A stretch of DNA of 64,000 bases from contig NW_004451008.1 in NCBI RefSeq assembly GCF_000321225.1, positions 1,074,511 through 1,138,510 on the forward strand, written 5' to 3'. The notes below the pieces were generated by a model. That model searched no databases and was not told the origin of the DNA. It saw only the letters and a program-made list of their open reading frames with translations. Shown here one piece after another: positions 49,525 to 60,924 of the stretch. The DNA comes from Odobenus rosmarus divergens (lineage: Eukaryota; Chordata; Mammalia; Carnivora; Odobenidae). Numbering within the stretch: position 1 is the stretch's first letter; the number at the start of each line of letters is the position of its first letter. The position numbers and the translations under genes are program-made.

Positions 49525-50798
49525 AGCAATAAAGTAAGGTACTGTGATTAGTGTTGCCCTTGAGGCTTGGGGGTAAATGTTGGAGTCGAAGTCTGGAACA
49601 ACATGAGGAAACACCTGAGTCTCATTTACCCAGAGCAAGAACGGCATGGATCACATACCCAAAAGTATAGCTCCTGCTGACCTTCACCGTTTAGGTCCCT
49701 CCTGGGCCATGGCCTTCCCAGATAGGTGGGGAGAGAAAGTCAGGGCAGGGTGGTCATGAGCCCATATCCTCAGCAAACTACCAAGTGCCTGACTCACCTC
49801 TACTCATCGTTCAGGTATGGTTCAAGTGTTACTTCCTCTGGGGAGCCCTCTGGACCCAGAAGACGAGGTTGGATTTCCTGTTATACATACTGGAGCTTCC
49901 TGCACTTCTTCCTCATCACATTTACCATGTTGGTAACTACTTTTTGTCCCTCTTGCTTGACTATCAGCACAAGGAGGCCGGGGACCAGATGTGTTCTCCC
50001 CCACCTCCCGCCCCCAGCATACCTAGTAGCTAGCACAATGTCTGGTACATGAGAGGCACCAGGTAAATACCTGGGAGTTAATGAAGGAAGGGATGAATGG
50101 TTGCTGCAAATCCGAAAATTTAAAGTATGTTACAACAATGTATGTTGAAGGATGCAGAGATTAGCTGTGGCAGTTACCAACCCCAGTCATGTCTGAGCCA
50201 GGCAGGTCTTGGGGGACATCTAGCGTTGCCCCTAACTTTGCAGCTTGGGATACTATACAATGGTCTAGAGAGGCAAATGACTTATTTAAGATCACCCAGC
50301 AAGTTGGTAGGAGCCAGTACTTGGAGCCATAGCTCCTTACTTTTAGTGCAGTATTCTTTTATGAGATGATATAAATGTGAACTTCTAAATGCAACCATCA
50401 AGTTCATTACTGCAAGGACTGCAGCTCTCAAGAGGCCATTCTTTAGTTCATTCTTGGTTATTCCGGTATGTGGATCCTTATGGTATACAGATGGATCACC
50501 TTTTGGGGTGTCCAGGCCCACTGTTTTCTGGAAGAATTTCCATTACCTGAGCCTTTACTATGCTACAGAAACACTGAACAATGTTTAGAGACTAGAGCCC
50601 CACGTAGAACAAACAGACCAAGCTTGTTGGGATTCAAAGTCCCGGTGAACTTTGAGGGTGAGTCTGGGCCCCTGGAGTCTCTCTCTCACCCACCCTCTGC
50701 CCGAGACTCTGAATCCCTGAGGCGCAACATGGAACAGGAGGGTCCAATGTGGGGCAGGCAGAAGCATCCCTCTCTATAGGACATAAAATGAACTTCAC
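49525..50798 (-). other. MASP1 intron
   Basis: MIR-like (minus) at 50240-50370. No exon recognised. Confidence 0.6.
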
Positions 50799-50866
50799 CT
50801 CCATCAGGGTCTCTGGGAACCTTTGCAAGAACTGCTTTCCCCAGCCACTGACGATGACCATGTCCC
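50799..50866 (-). pseudogene. MASP1: MASP-1 protease exon 4 (no lesion seen)
   Basis: The acceptor is tcctccag|GG and the donor ATGGAG|gtgaag. The exon is 68 bases and reads DMVIVSGWGKQFLQRFPETL then ME, nearly the same as human. It is intact in itself but out of frame with the preceding exon. Confidence 0.87.
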
Positions 50867-52608
50867 CTGGAGGAAAGAAGACACGGTGAGAGAGGAGTGG
50901 CTGTCTGTGGGGTTTTCAGAGGGTTGCCTCTTGCAACCCCATCATTCTCTGCTTGTGGAGGAAGGGTTAAATTTGCCCCATCAGAGAAAAGGCGACATGG
51001 TGCGGAGGAGGACTGCTGGGCTGGAGCTCATGGGAAACAGAGGTTTGGGCTTTTATTTCTGGGAGTCATTAGCTGATTGGCTGTTCACTTGCCCCCATTC
51101 CCAAGTAGCACAGAACCTAAGCTCCACAGAGGTGGCCGTCTCAGCTCTCTGTTCACTGCTGTATCCCCTGCCTCCAGTAGCGTGGGCACGTAGTCGGTGC
51201 TCAATCAATAATTGTGAAAAATGTAAAAGTTCAGCCTAGTCCACAATGCGCTATGCTGCCTTTGGCGAGCCCCCGGCCCACCCTCCCCTGCTGAGCCCCT
51301 GCTTCCCTACCCGTAAAACATAAAAGAGGCTGGACTTGGGATCCTCTAAAACCTCTCCCAGCTCTGATATCCTAGAAGTCTGTGAAGTTGGCAGGTGTGG
51401 GGACAAGGTGGAAATGGTTTGAGCACTGACAGAGAGCAATCATTTCTTCATGTGAAAAAGAGTCTAGCTACTGAAAACAGCAGGGGGGGTTACGTGGGAC
51501 AACCTGGCTTCCAGCCCCAGCTATGCTTCTTCCAAGCTGATTACTTGGGTAAGTCACTTCACGTTGCTGGGCCTCAGTTTTCTCATCTGGAAAATGGGAC
51601 TACAACACCCCGCCCCCCCCACGATGCTTTTATAAGTAGTAAATACATTAGTGAAAGTAGAGCAACTGACACATGGTGGGCACATGGTGTCTGATAAATC
51701 AGACCCATACCTCTGCCTTTCCTGTTGGCTCAGTTCTGTTCAACAGTTTTTGTCACTTGTTCGAACGCAAGAAGGTTAGCTGTGACGCAGCACCACCGAA
51801 TTTTAGAACAAGATGAAAAGGAAGCTGATATGTTTGAGCGTATTATTTCACTTAAATATCACAGCCACCCTACGGGGTGTTATCCTCAGTGTCGGGGTAA
51901 GGGGCTTGAGGTTCAGACCCTTCCTCGAGGTCACCCGGTTGGGAAGTGGCAGGACCGGGTTTTGACCCTGTGCAGGTGATTAAGCTGTTGTCCCTCAGGT
52001 CCAAACTTACTCTTTGCTCTGCTTGGTGACGTTGCCAGATGAGACTCTGAAGTGGCAGTTCTGCTTTGTTGCGGGGGGGGGTCTCCCCAGAACAAGGACG
52101 CTTCCCGGAAGGCTTGTTGTTCCTGTTGGCACCGCCCTAGCCCCGGGGCCTGGTTCCAGCTGTTCCCCCCGAGCGAGCACGTCAGCACAGGGCCCCTCCG
52201 CAGGCTTCTGAGCCCTTTCCCCAAGCTTCTAGGTTCTGTGACTCCATCCTCTCCCCTTTGTTCCCGCAGCCCAAGGAGGGGTGGTTTTTTCCTGCAGGTA
52301 CTACCTGCGTTACATTAGCATGCCCTCTCCTGCCCTTGTCCTCCAGTGTCCTGGATTAAACTCTCCTGCTTGCAATGGCTCGCCTGGTTTCCATTTTCCC
52401 ATCCGGACCCTGCCTGATCCAGGCCTTCGAGTACCGATCAAGCCTGCCTGTTTGCTGTGTGCTGCCTTGGATCCACCTCTGACTTAGCTGTTCTCGGGGA
52501 GGCGGCTGAGGGACCCGCAGACCCTGGCAGCTGGCTCAGCTGGCTCAGCGGTGCCTGGGGAGGGCCCTGCTGTTCTGCAGGGGTGGGGTCAGGCATGGGG
52601 CAGAGTAC
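50867..52608 (-). other. MASP1 intron
   Basis: MIR (plus) at 51505-51680. A run of G at 52070-52082. No exon recognised. Confidence 0.6.
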
Positions 52609-52796
52609 CTTCCTGCGGGGGGGGCCCTCAGGCAGACAGATGGGCACCACAAAGTCGCTCAGCACCGGGCTCTCCAGCAGCGCCACCAGAGCCACGTCAT
52701 TCTCAAACGTGTTGGGGTCATACAGGGGATGGAGGAAGAGGTGTTTGGCCCTAAGATGCTGTTCATTCCCATCTGACCGGTGCCTCCAATGCTTGC
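52609..52796 (-). pseudogene. MASP1: MASP-1 protease exon 3: catalytic Asp exon with +2 frameshift
   Basis: The acceptor is tcacccag|GC and the donor GGAAG|gtact. It reads KHWRHRSDGNEQHL and then YDPNTFENDVALVALLESPV, with the catalytic Asp in ENDVAL. Near the 3' end a run of eight C (8 G at 52617-52624 on the plus strand) makes the exon two bases longer than expected (188 against 186), so phase is lost at the next junction. Confidence 0.86.
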
Positions 52797-53691
52797 CTGG
52801 GTGAGAGAAGGCAAACGAGGCACGGGGGTGATGCAGGCATGGAGGGTAAGGTCCCTCCTTGCTCCCTGTTGCCCCTTGCCCCATCCGGGCTCTTTTCAGC
52901 CTTTAACCCTTTTGCTGCCCCTCACTCCCCTTTTCCCAGCCGTCCGACGCTACCTGACCTTTGCCAAGTATTCCCCTAGGCTCCCACCTCTGTCTTTCTC
53001 CTTGAGCTGATCCCATTGCCTTATAACACTTATCCTGATGCTCACTGCCACATGTTCAGACCATATCATCATACCTCAGTGCCTGGGTCATGTGTTCCTT
53101 CCTCCAGGAAGCCTCCCTGATTCTCGAGTTAGATTCTTCAGTTGCAAGTCTCTTTCTTTTGAATTCCGATGGCACCTTATCTGTTTCTCTCCCATAGGAC
53201 TTACTGCTTCCTATCTTATACTAGAGGTCTCTGTGTTCGTATTTTATTCCTTTATTAGACTGTAAGTTCCTTGAGGGTAGGGACTAGGTCTTAATTATAT
53301 TGTGTTCTTAGATCCTGGCATAGGGTCTGTAGTGTCTGTAGGCAAATATGTGCTAAACCAAACTGAATCAGCTGATGGTCTAGACTTTAGAGAAGAGATG
53401 GTAAGCTTGGATTGTCTGGGTATGACTTCCTTGAAACCATGGATTCCTAGAAGCCTGAGGTGTCTTTAGAATGATCTAGACTGGGCTTTTATTTTACCAT
53501 TATAAAAACGGAGGCCTCGACTTCAGTGACTGGCTTGTGGTCTCGCCACCTGAAAATCTTAGCCTTGGGCTTGGACTCCAGTTCTAGCTTGTTCTACATC
53601 CCAGGTGTCCTGCCCTGATAAGTGAGCGAGTGGACACACCCCATACCCAGAACCAATGTTGGCTTCAGGAGTCAGCCTGCCCCTCACTCAC
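52797..53691 (-). other. MASP1 intron
   Basis: Unremarkable; an L2- or MIR-like end near 53255-53350. No exon seen. Confidence 0.55.
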
Positions 53692-53806
53692 CCGTGATGA
53701 TTTTGAAGTCAGAAGGTCTGAGCAGGTCTGAGTCATGTAGGACTGGGTAATCTGGGATCGAGCGACTGGTGGAGGCAGTGAGCGGCAGTCACGATCCAGC
53801 TGGATA
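53692..53806 (-). pseudogene. MASP1: MASP-1 protease exon 2: catalytic His exon with +1 frameshift
   Basis: The acceptor is ttctcag|TATCC and the donor CACGG|gtgagt. It reads SSWIVTAAHCLHQSLDP, so the His is present. An extra base then lies before the DSDLL block; the frame hits TGA at 53733-53735, while the rest (DSDLLRPSDFKIIT) is readable one base over. The length is 115, against 114 expected from human. Confidence 0.88.
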
Positions 53807-55198
53807 CTGAGAACCGAATTGTACATATGTTCTGCCCTACACTGCCCCATCCTGTCCCCCATTGCTTCAGACCACTTCAGGGTCCCCCTTTCCATTGTGT
53901 TTCAGAGCCCCAAGTCAGACCTCATATAACCCTAATCTGAAGATGAGGAATTAAATCTGATTTCATCTGCCTATTCTAACCAAGAGGCCAAGACTGAACA
54001 TCTGAAGCAGGGTTTTAGGGCTCCCTTGAACCTATGGGCTTGGTGAGCCCTGGACAGCCCAAGGTGGGTCCACAGAAGACCCTGGGCTTACTGGCCACCC
54101 TTCAGGCCTTGTGGTCCCTGGCCCAGCAGCATCAGCCTCATCTGGGAACTTGTTAGAAATGCACCCTCAGGCTCCACCTCAGATCTATTGAAATAGAATT
54201 CTGCGTTTGGTAGTAAAATCGGGGGATTCCAACAAGACCCTCAAGTAATTCCTATTCACTTTAAAGTTTAAAAAGCACTGATCTAGCCTGGAGCTGTCCT
54301 CGCCTGACTCCACGGTTGGGGAGGTGAGTGAGTGAGAGGAGGGCCTGGCAGTCTGGGGGCTGCCCAGGCAGATGTGGACCCGTCCAGGCCTTCTTCCTTT
54401 GTGATGAGATCAGACCAGGAACTGGCCAGGGACTCCAGGTGGCTATCAATTTTTCCTATAATATCAGAGCTGGAATGGACCTTTGATCATTGGGACCAAC
54501 CCGTGGCAGGAAGAGCCATCAGCGATTTCTTTCCCACCCTTGCTCCCACTCCCACCCACATTCACTCCATTGCAAAATCCTGACAATTCTATCTTCTAAT
54601 GCTTTTGAATCTGTCTTATTGCCATCCCTTGTCTCTGTGGCTAGTGACTTCCCTCCCCACAATTGCCACAGCCACCTCACTGAAATCCTGGCTTTAGGAT
54701 ATACTCTCCTTTCAATGTGTATTGCCCCTGGAGAGAACATCCTTATAAATCTGCAGCAGCCTTCAGGATAGATCTAAATTCCTAAGTACGATATTCAGGG
54801 CCTTTGTAAATCTCCCTTCCTTGGCTTCTCCAGGGTGAGTTTCCTGGTTCTCCCTGGTCCCATAGCCCTGGCACACCTTGCCTTTGAGGTTCACATGAGT
54901 GCCTTGTAATCAATGTTTGAGGGTCTGACTCCTCAACTTAGTCCTCCCCAGTGCCCGAGACGGACCAGGACTTCATAGGTGTTTGTTGACTGAAGGAGCA
55001 AGCTAGAGCAGGAATCTATATCTCCTAGCTCCAGGTAAGGGCTCTTCCTACCACACTGTCCTTCTGGGTCTCACTTCTAGTGTGGACAGTGAATTTCAAT
55101 GGAGAAATCGTGGTCAGTCTCCAGGAAGAGGGTTGGGTTCCTTCACTTTCACCCTGCCCCCTAATCCTGGGTCCCCAGCCCTTTCCACATCTCCTTAC
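53807..55198 (-). other. MASP1 intron
   Basis: No exon recognised; diverged repeats only. Confidence 0.55.
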
Positions 55199-55336
55199 CT
55201 AGAAGGGAGCCCCCACAGAAGGGCTGCTCATTTGGCTATGATAGCATGGCAATCCAGGGGGTGGTGCCTTTCTGGGCTGGGCGTCCATTGAAGATGCTGG
55301 CCATCAGCTTTAGGGAGAACTTGGGGACCCCACACA
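55199..55336 (-). pseudogene. MASP1: MASP-1 protease exon 1: activation site lost, nonsense codon
   Basis: The acceptor is ggctgcag|TG and the donor TCTAG|gtaag. It reads CGVPKFSLKLMASIFNGRPA, then GTTPWIAMLS, stop, PNEQPFCGGSLLG. In human MASP-1 the chain is cut at MAR|IFNG; here the Arg codon is AGC (Ser) at 55296-55298. The TAG at 55236-55238 sits where human has His. Exon length (138) and phase are normal. Confidence 0.9.
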
Positions 55337-55420
55337 CTGCAGCCAAAGGAGGGAGGGACAGACCACACTGTGGCCTTCATCTTGCTCTTTGCCAGAGATA
55401 CCAGCTCAACACCCTCTCTT

Positions 55421-55538
55421 TTTATTTATTTGAGCAAGGAGCTCAATGCGGGACTTAATCCCAGGACCTTGGGATCATGACCTGAGCAGAAGGCAGACGC
55501 TTAACCACAGACGCTTAACCGACTGAGCCATCCAGGCA
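55421..55538 (-). mobile_element. Short carnivore SINE with internal duplication
   Basis: TTTTATTTATTTGAG start, GAGCCATCCAGGCATC end; flanked by CTCAACACCCTCTCT and CTCAACACCCTTTCT. CAGACGCTTAACCA at 55494-55507 is repeated at 55508-55521. Confidence 0.87.
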
Positions 55539-55539
55539 T

Positions 55540-57460
55540 CTCTCAACACCCTTTCTTAGGAACATCTATTATTTTTGTTTTCCTAGCATTCATTGCTCTT
55601 TTAAGCAACAGCACCCCAATTTTCCCCTGGGGTCTATTCCCCCTCCATTCTTAGTCCATATGGCCTGAGTTGGAATGATCTTACCTCTGATGCTAGGGGT
55701 AAGAATGTGACCGAGACCTGATGAATTAAATCCTCTCATCCTCTGGGGACGATTGCTCAGAGATGGGAATGTAACTCCGGGCAGCCCAGTGAAGGTCTGC
55801 CTTGGGAATTTTGCTAACCATATTAAAAAAGAGAAGGACTTTCCTGTTGGGGTTGCTAAGCTGCTGACTATAAGCTAAGGTCTGCCAATGATCACTTCAT
55901 GGGGAGTCTTCTGAGAATGATGCTACTAATGGGAAAAAAAGTGGGTCTAGATGAGGAAGAGTGAAGCAAGAGGGAGACTGTATCTGATATTTGAGCTCCT
56001 TGATCTCACCATAACTGAAGCCTTGTGATATGGACTTTTCAGCTATGTGAGCCTATAATTCTCTCTCCCTCCCTCCCTCTCTCTGTCCGTCCCTCCCTCC
56101 CTCCTGTAAGCTGTTTGTATTGGGTTTCTTTCACATGAATGAAAGAGTCCTGACTGATAAAGAATTTTCATGCTGTACCCACCGGGATCTCTTCTCAGAG
56201 AAGCCCTTCCTCAGGGCCTTGGGGGGTTGAAGACCCCTACAAGTATCTGCCTGCTCCATATTGTTTCCACTGACTTGGATTTACAGACACAGACACAGCA
56301 TCTTATAGCTAAACAGCCCCTGAAGACCATTTAGTCCATTCCTCTCATTGTAGAGCTAAGGAAACTGAGGCTCTGAGAAGGGAATTAACATGCCAAAAGT
56401 TACTCTATGAGTTAGTGACAAGACTCATTCTAGGTCTCCTGACTTCTGAGCTTTTCCTACCCTGGCCAGCACCACTAACTCTTACCTGTGTGACTCCCCA
56501 GAGCCCTCATACCCAGGTAACCATCTGCCTTCTTTGTAACTGTCACCTAGCTCCTGAGTAGGCCTGGGATGCATCTTCAGCGAATGTCCTTGGCCACTGC
56601 CCCAGGCTAATGTCCTGCCCCCATTCCCAGTAGAATCTCAGAGCCCACTGGGTGAGAGCTCCCCCAAGCATCTTCTCTCCATTTGCCCCCTCTGTAAACT
56701 TTTTTCTCTTCAGAAGTAATTCTGGATTCTGGATCTCCTCACTTCCATACTCCTGAGGACCTGGCTTGGAGGATTCTCACCCTTCTCCAGTATCTTGAAT
56801 CTCTCCTTTGCTTATGCCTCCAAAACATGGCCACATCTTGTTACTCTAAAACCATGCTTCCGCTTTCCTGGCTTCTCATTCATTCCATAGTCTCTCCCTC
56901 TCCGCCTTTGCATAGCCAAGCTTCTGGAAAGAGGAGTTGACACTCAGTCTCCACATCCTTCCTTCTCCTTTGGAGGTAGATTTGGAAGAAGAAAGTGCCA
57001 GGCTCTGCACACTCTTGGGAATAAAGTAGCTGTTTGGACATCTAATAGACCCCCAATCATAGATGAAGGTAGAATGGCTCCGGGCCCATACATGGGACTT
57101 CAACAGTGATATTTACATGTGTAGGAAGATACTATTTGAAATTTCCTCTCATGTATTCTTCATTTCCAGGGGTTTCCCTTGCCCTCTGGCTCCCTATTAT
57201 TAAAGCTGGAGCATCCATTGCTTTAGGTGAGGCTGGACACAACTTTGAGTTTTGAAGGAGCGAAGCAGAAACCAAAGTTGGAAGTGGAAATTTTCATTTG
57301 TAGAGTCAGGGATTGTGGTAAAAGATTTGTAGGTTTCAAGGAGCCAAAACCCAGAGAACTAAGTATACCATCATATGAATTTTACTCTAAGTCAGAGAAA
57401 GGAGGATGTGAGTATAGTCTCCTGCCTCAGGAGAGAGATAAAACCTAGGAGAAGTCTGGA
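55540..57460 (-). other. MASP1 intron
   Basis: (CCCT)n-like stretch at 56063-56105; MIR-like (minus) at 56290-56460. No exon recognised. Confidence 0.5.
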
Positions 57461-57464
57461 CACA

Positions 57465-57600
57465 GAGTGGGGGAAGGGAGGGAGGGAAGGAGGAGAGAGA
57501 GAGAGAAGAAAGAGGGAGAAGGAGGGAGAGGAGGGGGAGAAGAAAGAAGGAGGGGGAGGGGGAGGAGGAAGGGGGGAGGGGAAGGATGAGGGAGAGCTGG
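57465..57600. repeat. Homopurine GA/GGA tract
   Basis: About 130 bases almost purely A and G on the plus strand, with many GGAGG and GAGAGA units; pyrimidine on the MASP1 transcript strand. Confidence 0.92.
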
Positions 57601-60600
57601 AGGCTTTCAACACAGCAGGGGGCCTACTTCTTGGATCCTCTCAGAGTTGACAGCAGAGACTGGATGCTTATCCCTGGGGAATGTCCCGCCTGGAGACTGT
57701 CCTCTAGAGTGCCCTGTGGCATTGGCTCTCTTGACTACTTTATCCCTCCTCATGCTCCCTCCTTGGCTTCTGAAGCACTTCTCTTCCTGTGTTTCTGACC
57801 CCTTTTTGGTCTCTTTCTTGAGGTTTCTCTTCTCTCCGTGCCTTCCATGCCGGGGTCCCCTTGATCAGTCCTTTGTCCACTCTTCTGCACACTCGCGGTA
57901 GATAATACCAGTCTCCTTCCGTGGCACCCTACCACCTATCCTGTATCCTGATGGATTTCAGATCCGTGTCTCTGACCTGCCCTGGCCTCTGAGCCATTCC
58001 TTTCTTGCTATTCCTTCCTTACATCTCCAGCTGGATTGCTCATGACCTTCTCCCCTCTGACATTCCAAATGTCTGTTAACGCCCTCATAGACGGCATCCC
58101 AGTTGCCTCCATTTCCTTCAGCCCCATATTCAATCAGCCCCTAAGTTGGTAAAAAAAACACTAGGAGAAGCAGAGAGTAATGTGTTTCCTCCATGCCATG
58201 TCACAGAGTGCTTTCCATGTAACCTCACGGTATCTCAGTATCTCAGTACGTCACAACACAAATATCTAGAGGAAAGGAAAAATCTGAAATTTTTAGTAGA
58301 ATCCAAGACAGATAATCCTCAAGACCAGTTACGTGTAAAACATCAAGCACAATTTAGGGTTCTTTTAGCTCTCAATAGTGTAAAAAACATGATGTTTTCA
58401 TTATGATGCAAACCCCAAAGGCAAACCATGGAGTGCATCCAGGAGAAGCCTCGCTAACAGGTTGGCTGTGCACCTGACCCCGCTCCACGCCTGCACCACT
58501 TCATAGGATTCCTATACACCAAGCCCTGCTGAATACACTACTTGGATGTTTTAAACTCCTCCTGCATCTACATCTGCACCGGCTTAGCCCTAGGTCTGGT
58601 GGGTTTTCACCATCTCTCTCCAGAGTGCTTCCCCCCACTTCCCACACCCTGCTGCCCACCCTCAGTTCTGCCCATTCAGAATTCCCTGTGGAAGAGACCC
58701 TGCATTTCTAACGAGCACTCCAGGTGATTCTGATATACTCCCACTTAGAGAATCACTGGTTATAGGACAGCACAAACATAGTATAGCCTTCGAGACTCCT
58801 TCCACTCTCCCGGATTCCCCATGCTCCCGCTCCACTCATGCACGCTTCCCTGCTTGATCTTCATCCACCCTGGCCCTTCTCTCCTGTCTCCTGGTGCATT
58901 CTTTGCAGCCTCTTTGCAAAGCTCTCCAGATCCCCTTCAGCCCCGTGACTCTCTCCTGCCTTTAAGCTCCCACAGTGCTGCAATCTCTACTTCTCTTATG
59001 ACACTTGACACCTTTCACCTGTGTGAGACCTAGATGCATGAGACCCTGTCTTGCATGTTAGTTTCGACTCTTTGAAGTCAAGGACTTACTTGGCAGGCAC
59101 TTCAGTGAAGGCGTGCACAGCCTAGAGGGACACATGTCCATAACCGACTCCATTCCTCACTACCCCTTCTTGGATGAGGTCCAGATGACAAAAGTTGTAC
59201 CTTTTCTGTAATGGGACAGATAGTAGCTTAATGAGGGGCCAGTCTCTCTTCAAAAAGCCAAAAATAAACAAGCGTCAACAATCATCAAACCCCAGAATGA
59301 AGGCTGTTGGTTATCCACAGGAAGTTTATTTCCACTTTAGACCCCTGACAGGAGAAACAGAGTGCAGAGGTGCCTTGCAGAGTAGTGAAGCTTGTGATAT
59401 AAAATATACAAAATATAGCACCCTCTACATGCACTGTTCATAGACATAGGAGTGTGTTTTCATGAACCGTTTGGAAAAGTGGACACTTCCTAATTGTTCT
59501 CTTGGAATCCCTCTCAGGGACTTCTCTGGCTGCCTCACTCTGATGGAGAAATCCCAGAAGACCAAGCTCTGGGGAGGAGGAACACAATCAACCTTGTGAG
59601 GCTCAGGGAGAGGCTGCGGGCAATCAGAAGACTGAATGCTAGAGTTAGAAGGACCCTGAGGGGGATCTAATGTCTTCCTTTTACAGATGGGGAAACTGAG
59701 ACCCACAAAGGAAAAGTGATTTGTGAGAGGTTAGACAGCCAGTTAGGGGCAGAGCTGAGGCTAGAACCCAGCATTCTTGGTCTTATCTCTTTTCACTGTG
59801 TTTCACGGGCAAGTCTCTGCTTCCCTTGTCTGGCTCCTGGAAACCCAAGGAGTGGATCTCTGTGAACATCCGTGCCAGGTGGGCTCTCTGAAGAGCTCAG
59901 ACTGTGGGCATGCCAGGCGATCTGGTGGGATCAAGTTACACCTAATGTCCTGAGTCCACTCCTTCTTCCATTTTCCTGCCCAGAAGCACACACAGAGGGG
60001 CACGGTGTGGGCCTTCTCTTTTTCCAGGCAATCCAGTTGAGTCTCTGTTCCTGGGACTGGGGCTTAGGTGGCTTTTTCAGTTGATATACTTCAGAGCTGG
60101 AAGTTTGCTTCATGCTTGTCTGGAATGGCAGGTGGGACACCTGTGTTGTCAGCTGGTACTGGAGAGTGACATATGAGTCTAAATGATGTGTTCAGAATCA
60201 ACAATGGAAGTTCTCAGGGATGGGGAGCCTCCCACTGATATTCTCCTGCCCCTAGTCACCACAAAGCTTTCCAGCTTTCTCTTTGTCCTTTAATAGAGAG
60301 ATTTCCTTTAATAGAGAACACAGGGATAAGGCTTGGATTACAAGAAACTTTTGGGAGAGAAATCCAAGGGATGAAAGTACCCCAAGACATCACACTAGGA
60401 GACAGGGCCTTGGGGGTCTGGCCCCTGTCTCCTCAAGCCTGAGTGCTTTCCCCCTAAAAGGGACTAGACTTGTCTGTGCAGAGGGCCGATTTGAGAAAAT
60501 AGATGGACTCAGTGTTCGGCTCAACATAAGGGATGGTTTTCTAACAATCAGGTCCAAGCTCAGGCACACCAACAATGGGACCAAAGGGTTTGATAAGTGA

Positions 60601-60924
60601 GTAGGAGTGCATAAGGCCACTGGGGTCAAGCCCTTCTGGAGAGGAGTGCTGGGATTAGCCAGAGGGCTAGCTCCCTCATTGTACTGCAGGGGAGAGTAAG
60701 GCCTACAGAAGGGAAGGGGCTTGCTCAGGGCCGTGGACCCAGGCCTCTTGCATACACCCTTTTCCTGTACTACACTGTTGCCTCTCAGAGCCCTGGGGGC
60801 TGTGTTGGGAGGATGAGAACAGAGTGTTCCATTCCATTTGGTCTGGTGAGTAACTTGGAGTGTGCCGTCGGAAGTGCGTGTACAGCTGGTGGAGGGCAGG
60901 CAGGCCCTGAGGACGTCAGTCAGC
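57601..60924 (-). other. MASP1 intron and probable MASP-3 3'UTR
   Basis: MIR-like (minus) at 59640-59790. 59325-60924 may be the MASP-3 3'UTR. A small tandem duplication (TCCTTTAATAGAGA twice) lies at 60287-60317. No other exon recognised. Confidence 0.5.
59325..59330 (-). terminator. Candidate poly(A) signal for the MASP-3 transcript
   Basis: TTTATT on the plus strand reads AATAAA on the gene strand, about 1.6 kb after the MASP-3 stop. It is the best match I noticed downstream. Weak evidence without transcripts. Confidence 0.2.

Larger units (their letters stand above)
48083..55336 (-). pseudogene. MASP1: MASP1, MASP-1 isoform serine protease exon set (decayed, six exons)
   Basis: Six minus-strand exons (55336-55199, 53806-53692, 52796-52609, 50866-50799, 48794-48695, 48276-48083) together encode the catalytic domain of MASP-1, the lectin-pathway protease that activates MASP-2. 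All have GT-AG borders and phases matching the human gene. The domain cannot be translated through: the activation Arg is Ser, an in-frame TAG follows in the first exon, the second exon has one extra base (115 against an expected 114), the third has two extra (188 against 186), and the last lacks the S1-pocket Asp. Remnants of the triad remain (AAHC, ENDVAL, GDSGGP). A transcript using these exons has its first stop five junctions upstream of the end, so nonsense-mediated decay is expected. The MASP-3 exon 5' of this set is intact. Confidence 0.88.

Noticed and set aside
57392..57650. Arg/Glu/Gly-rich and Ser/Pro-rich frames on both strands
   Set aside because: They are translation of the homopurine tract.
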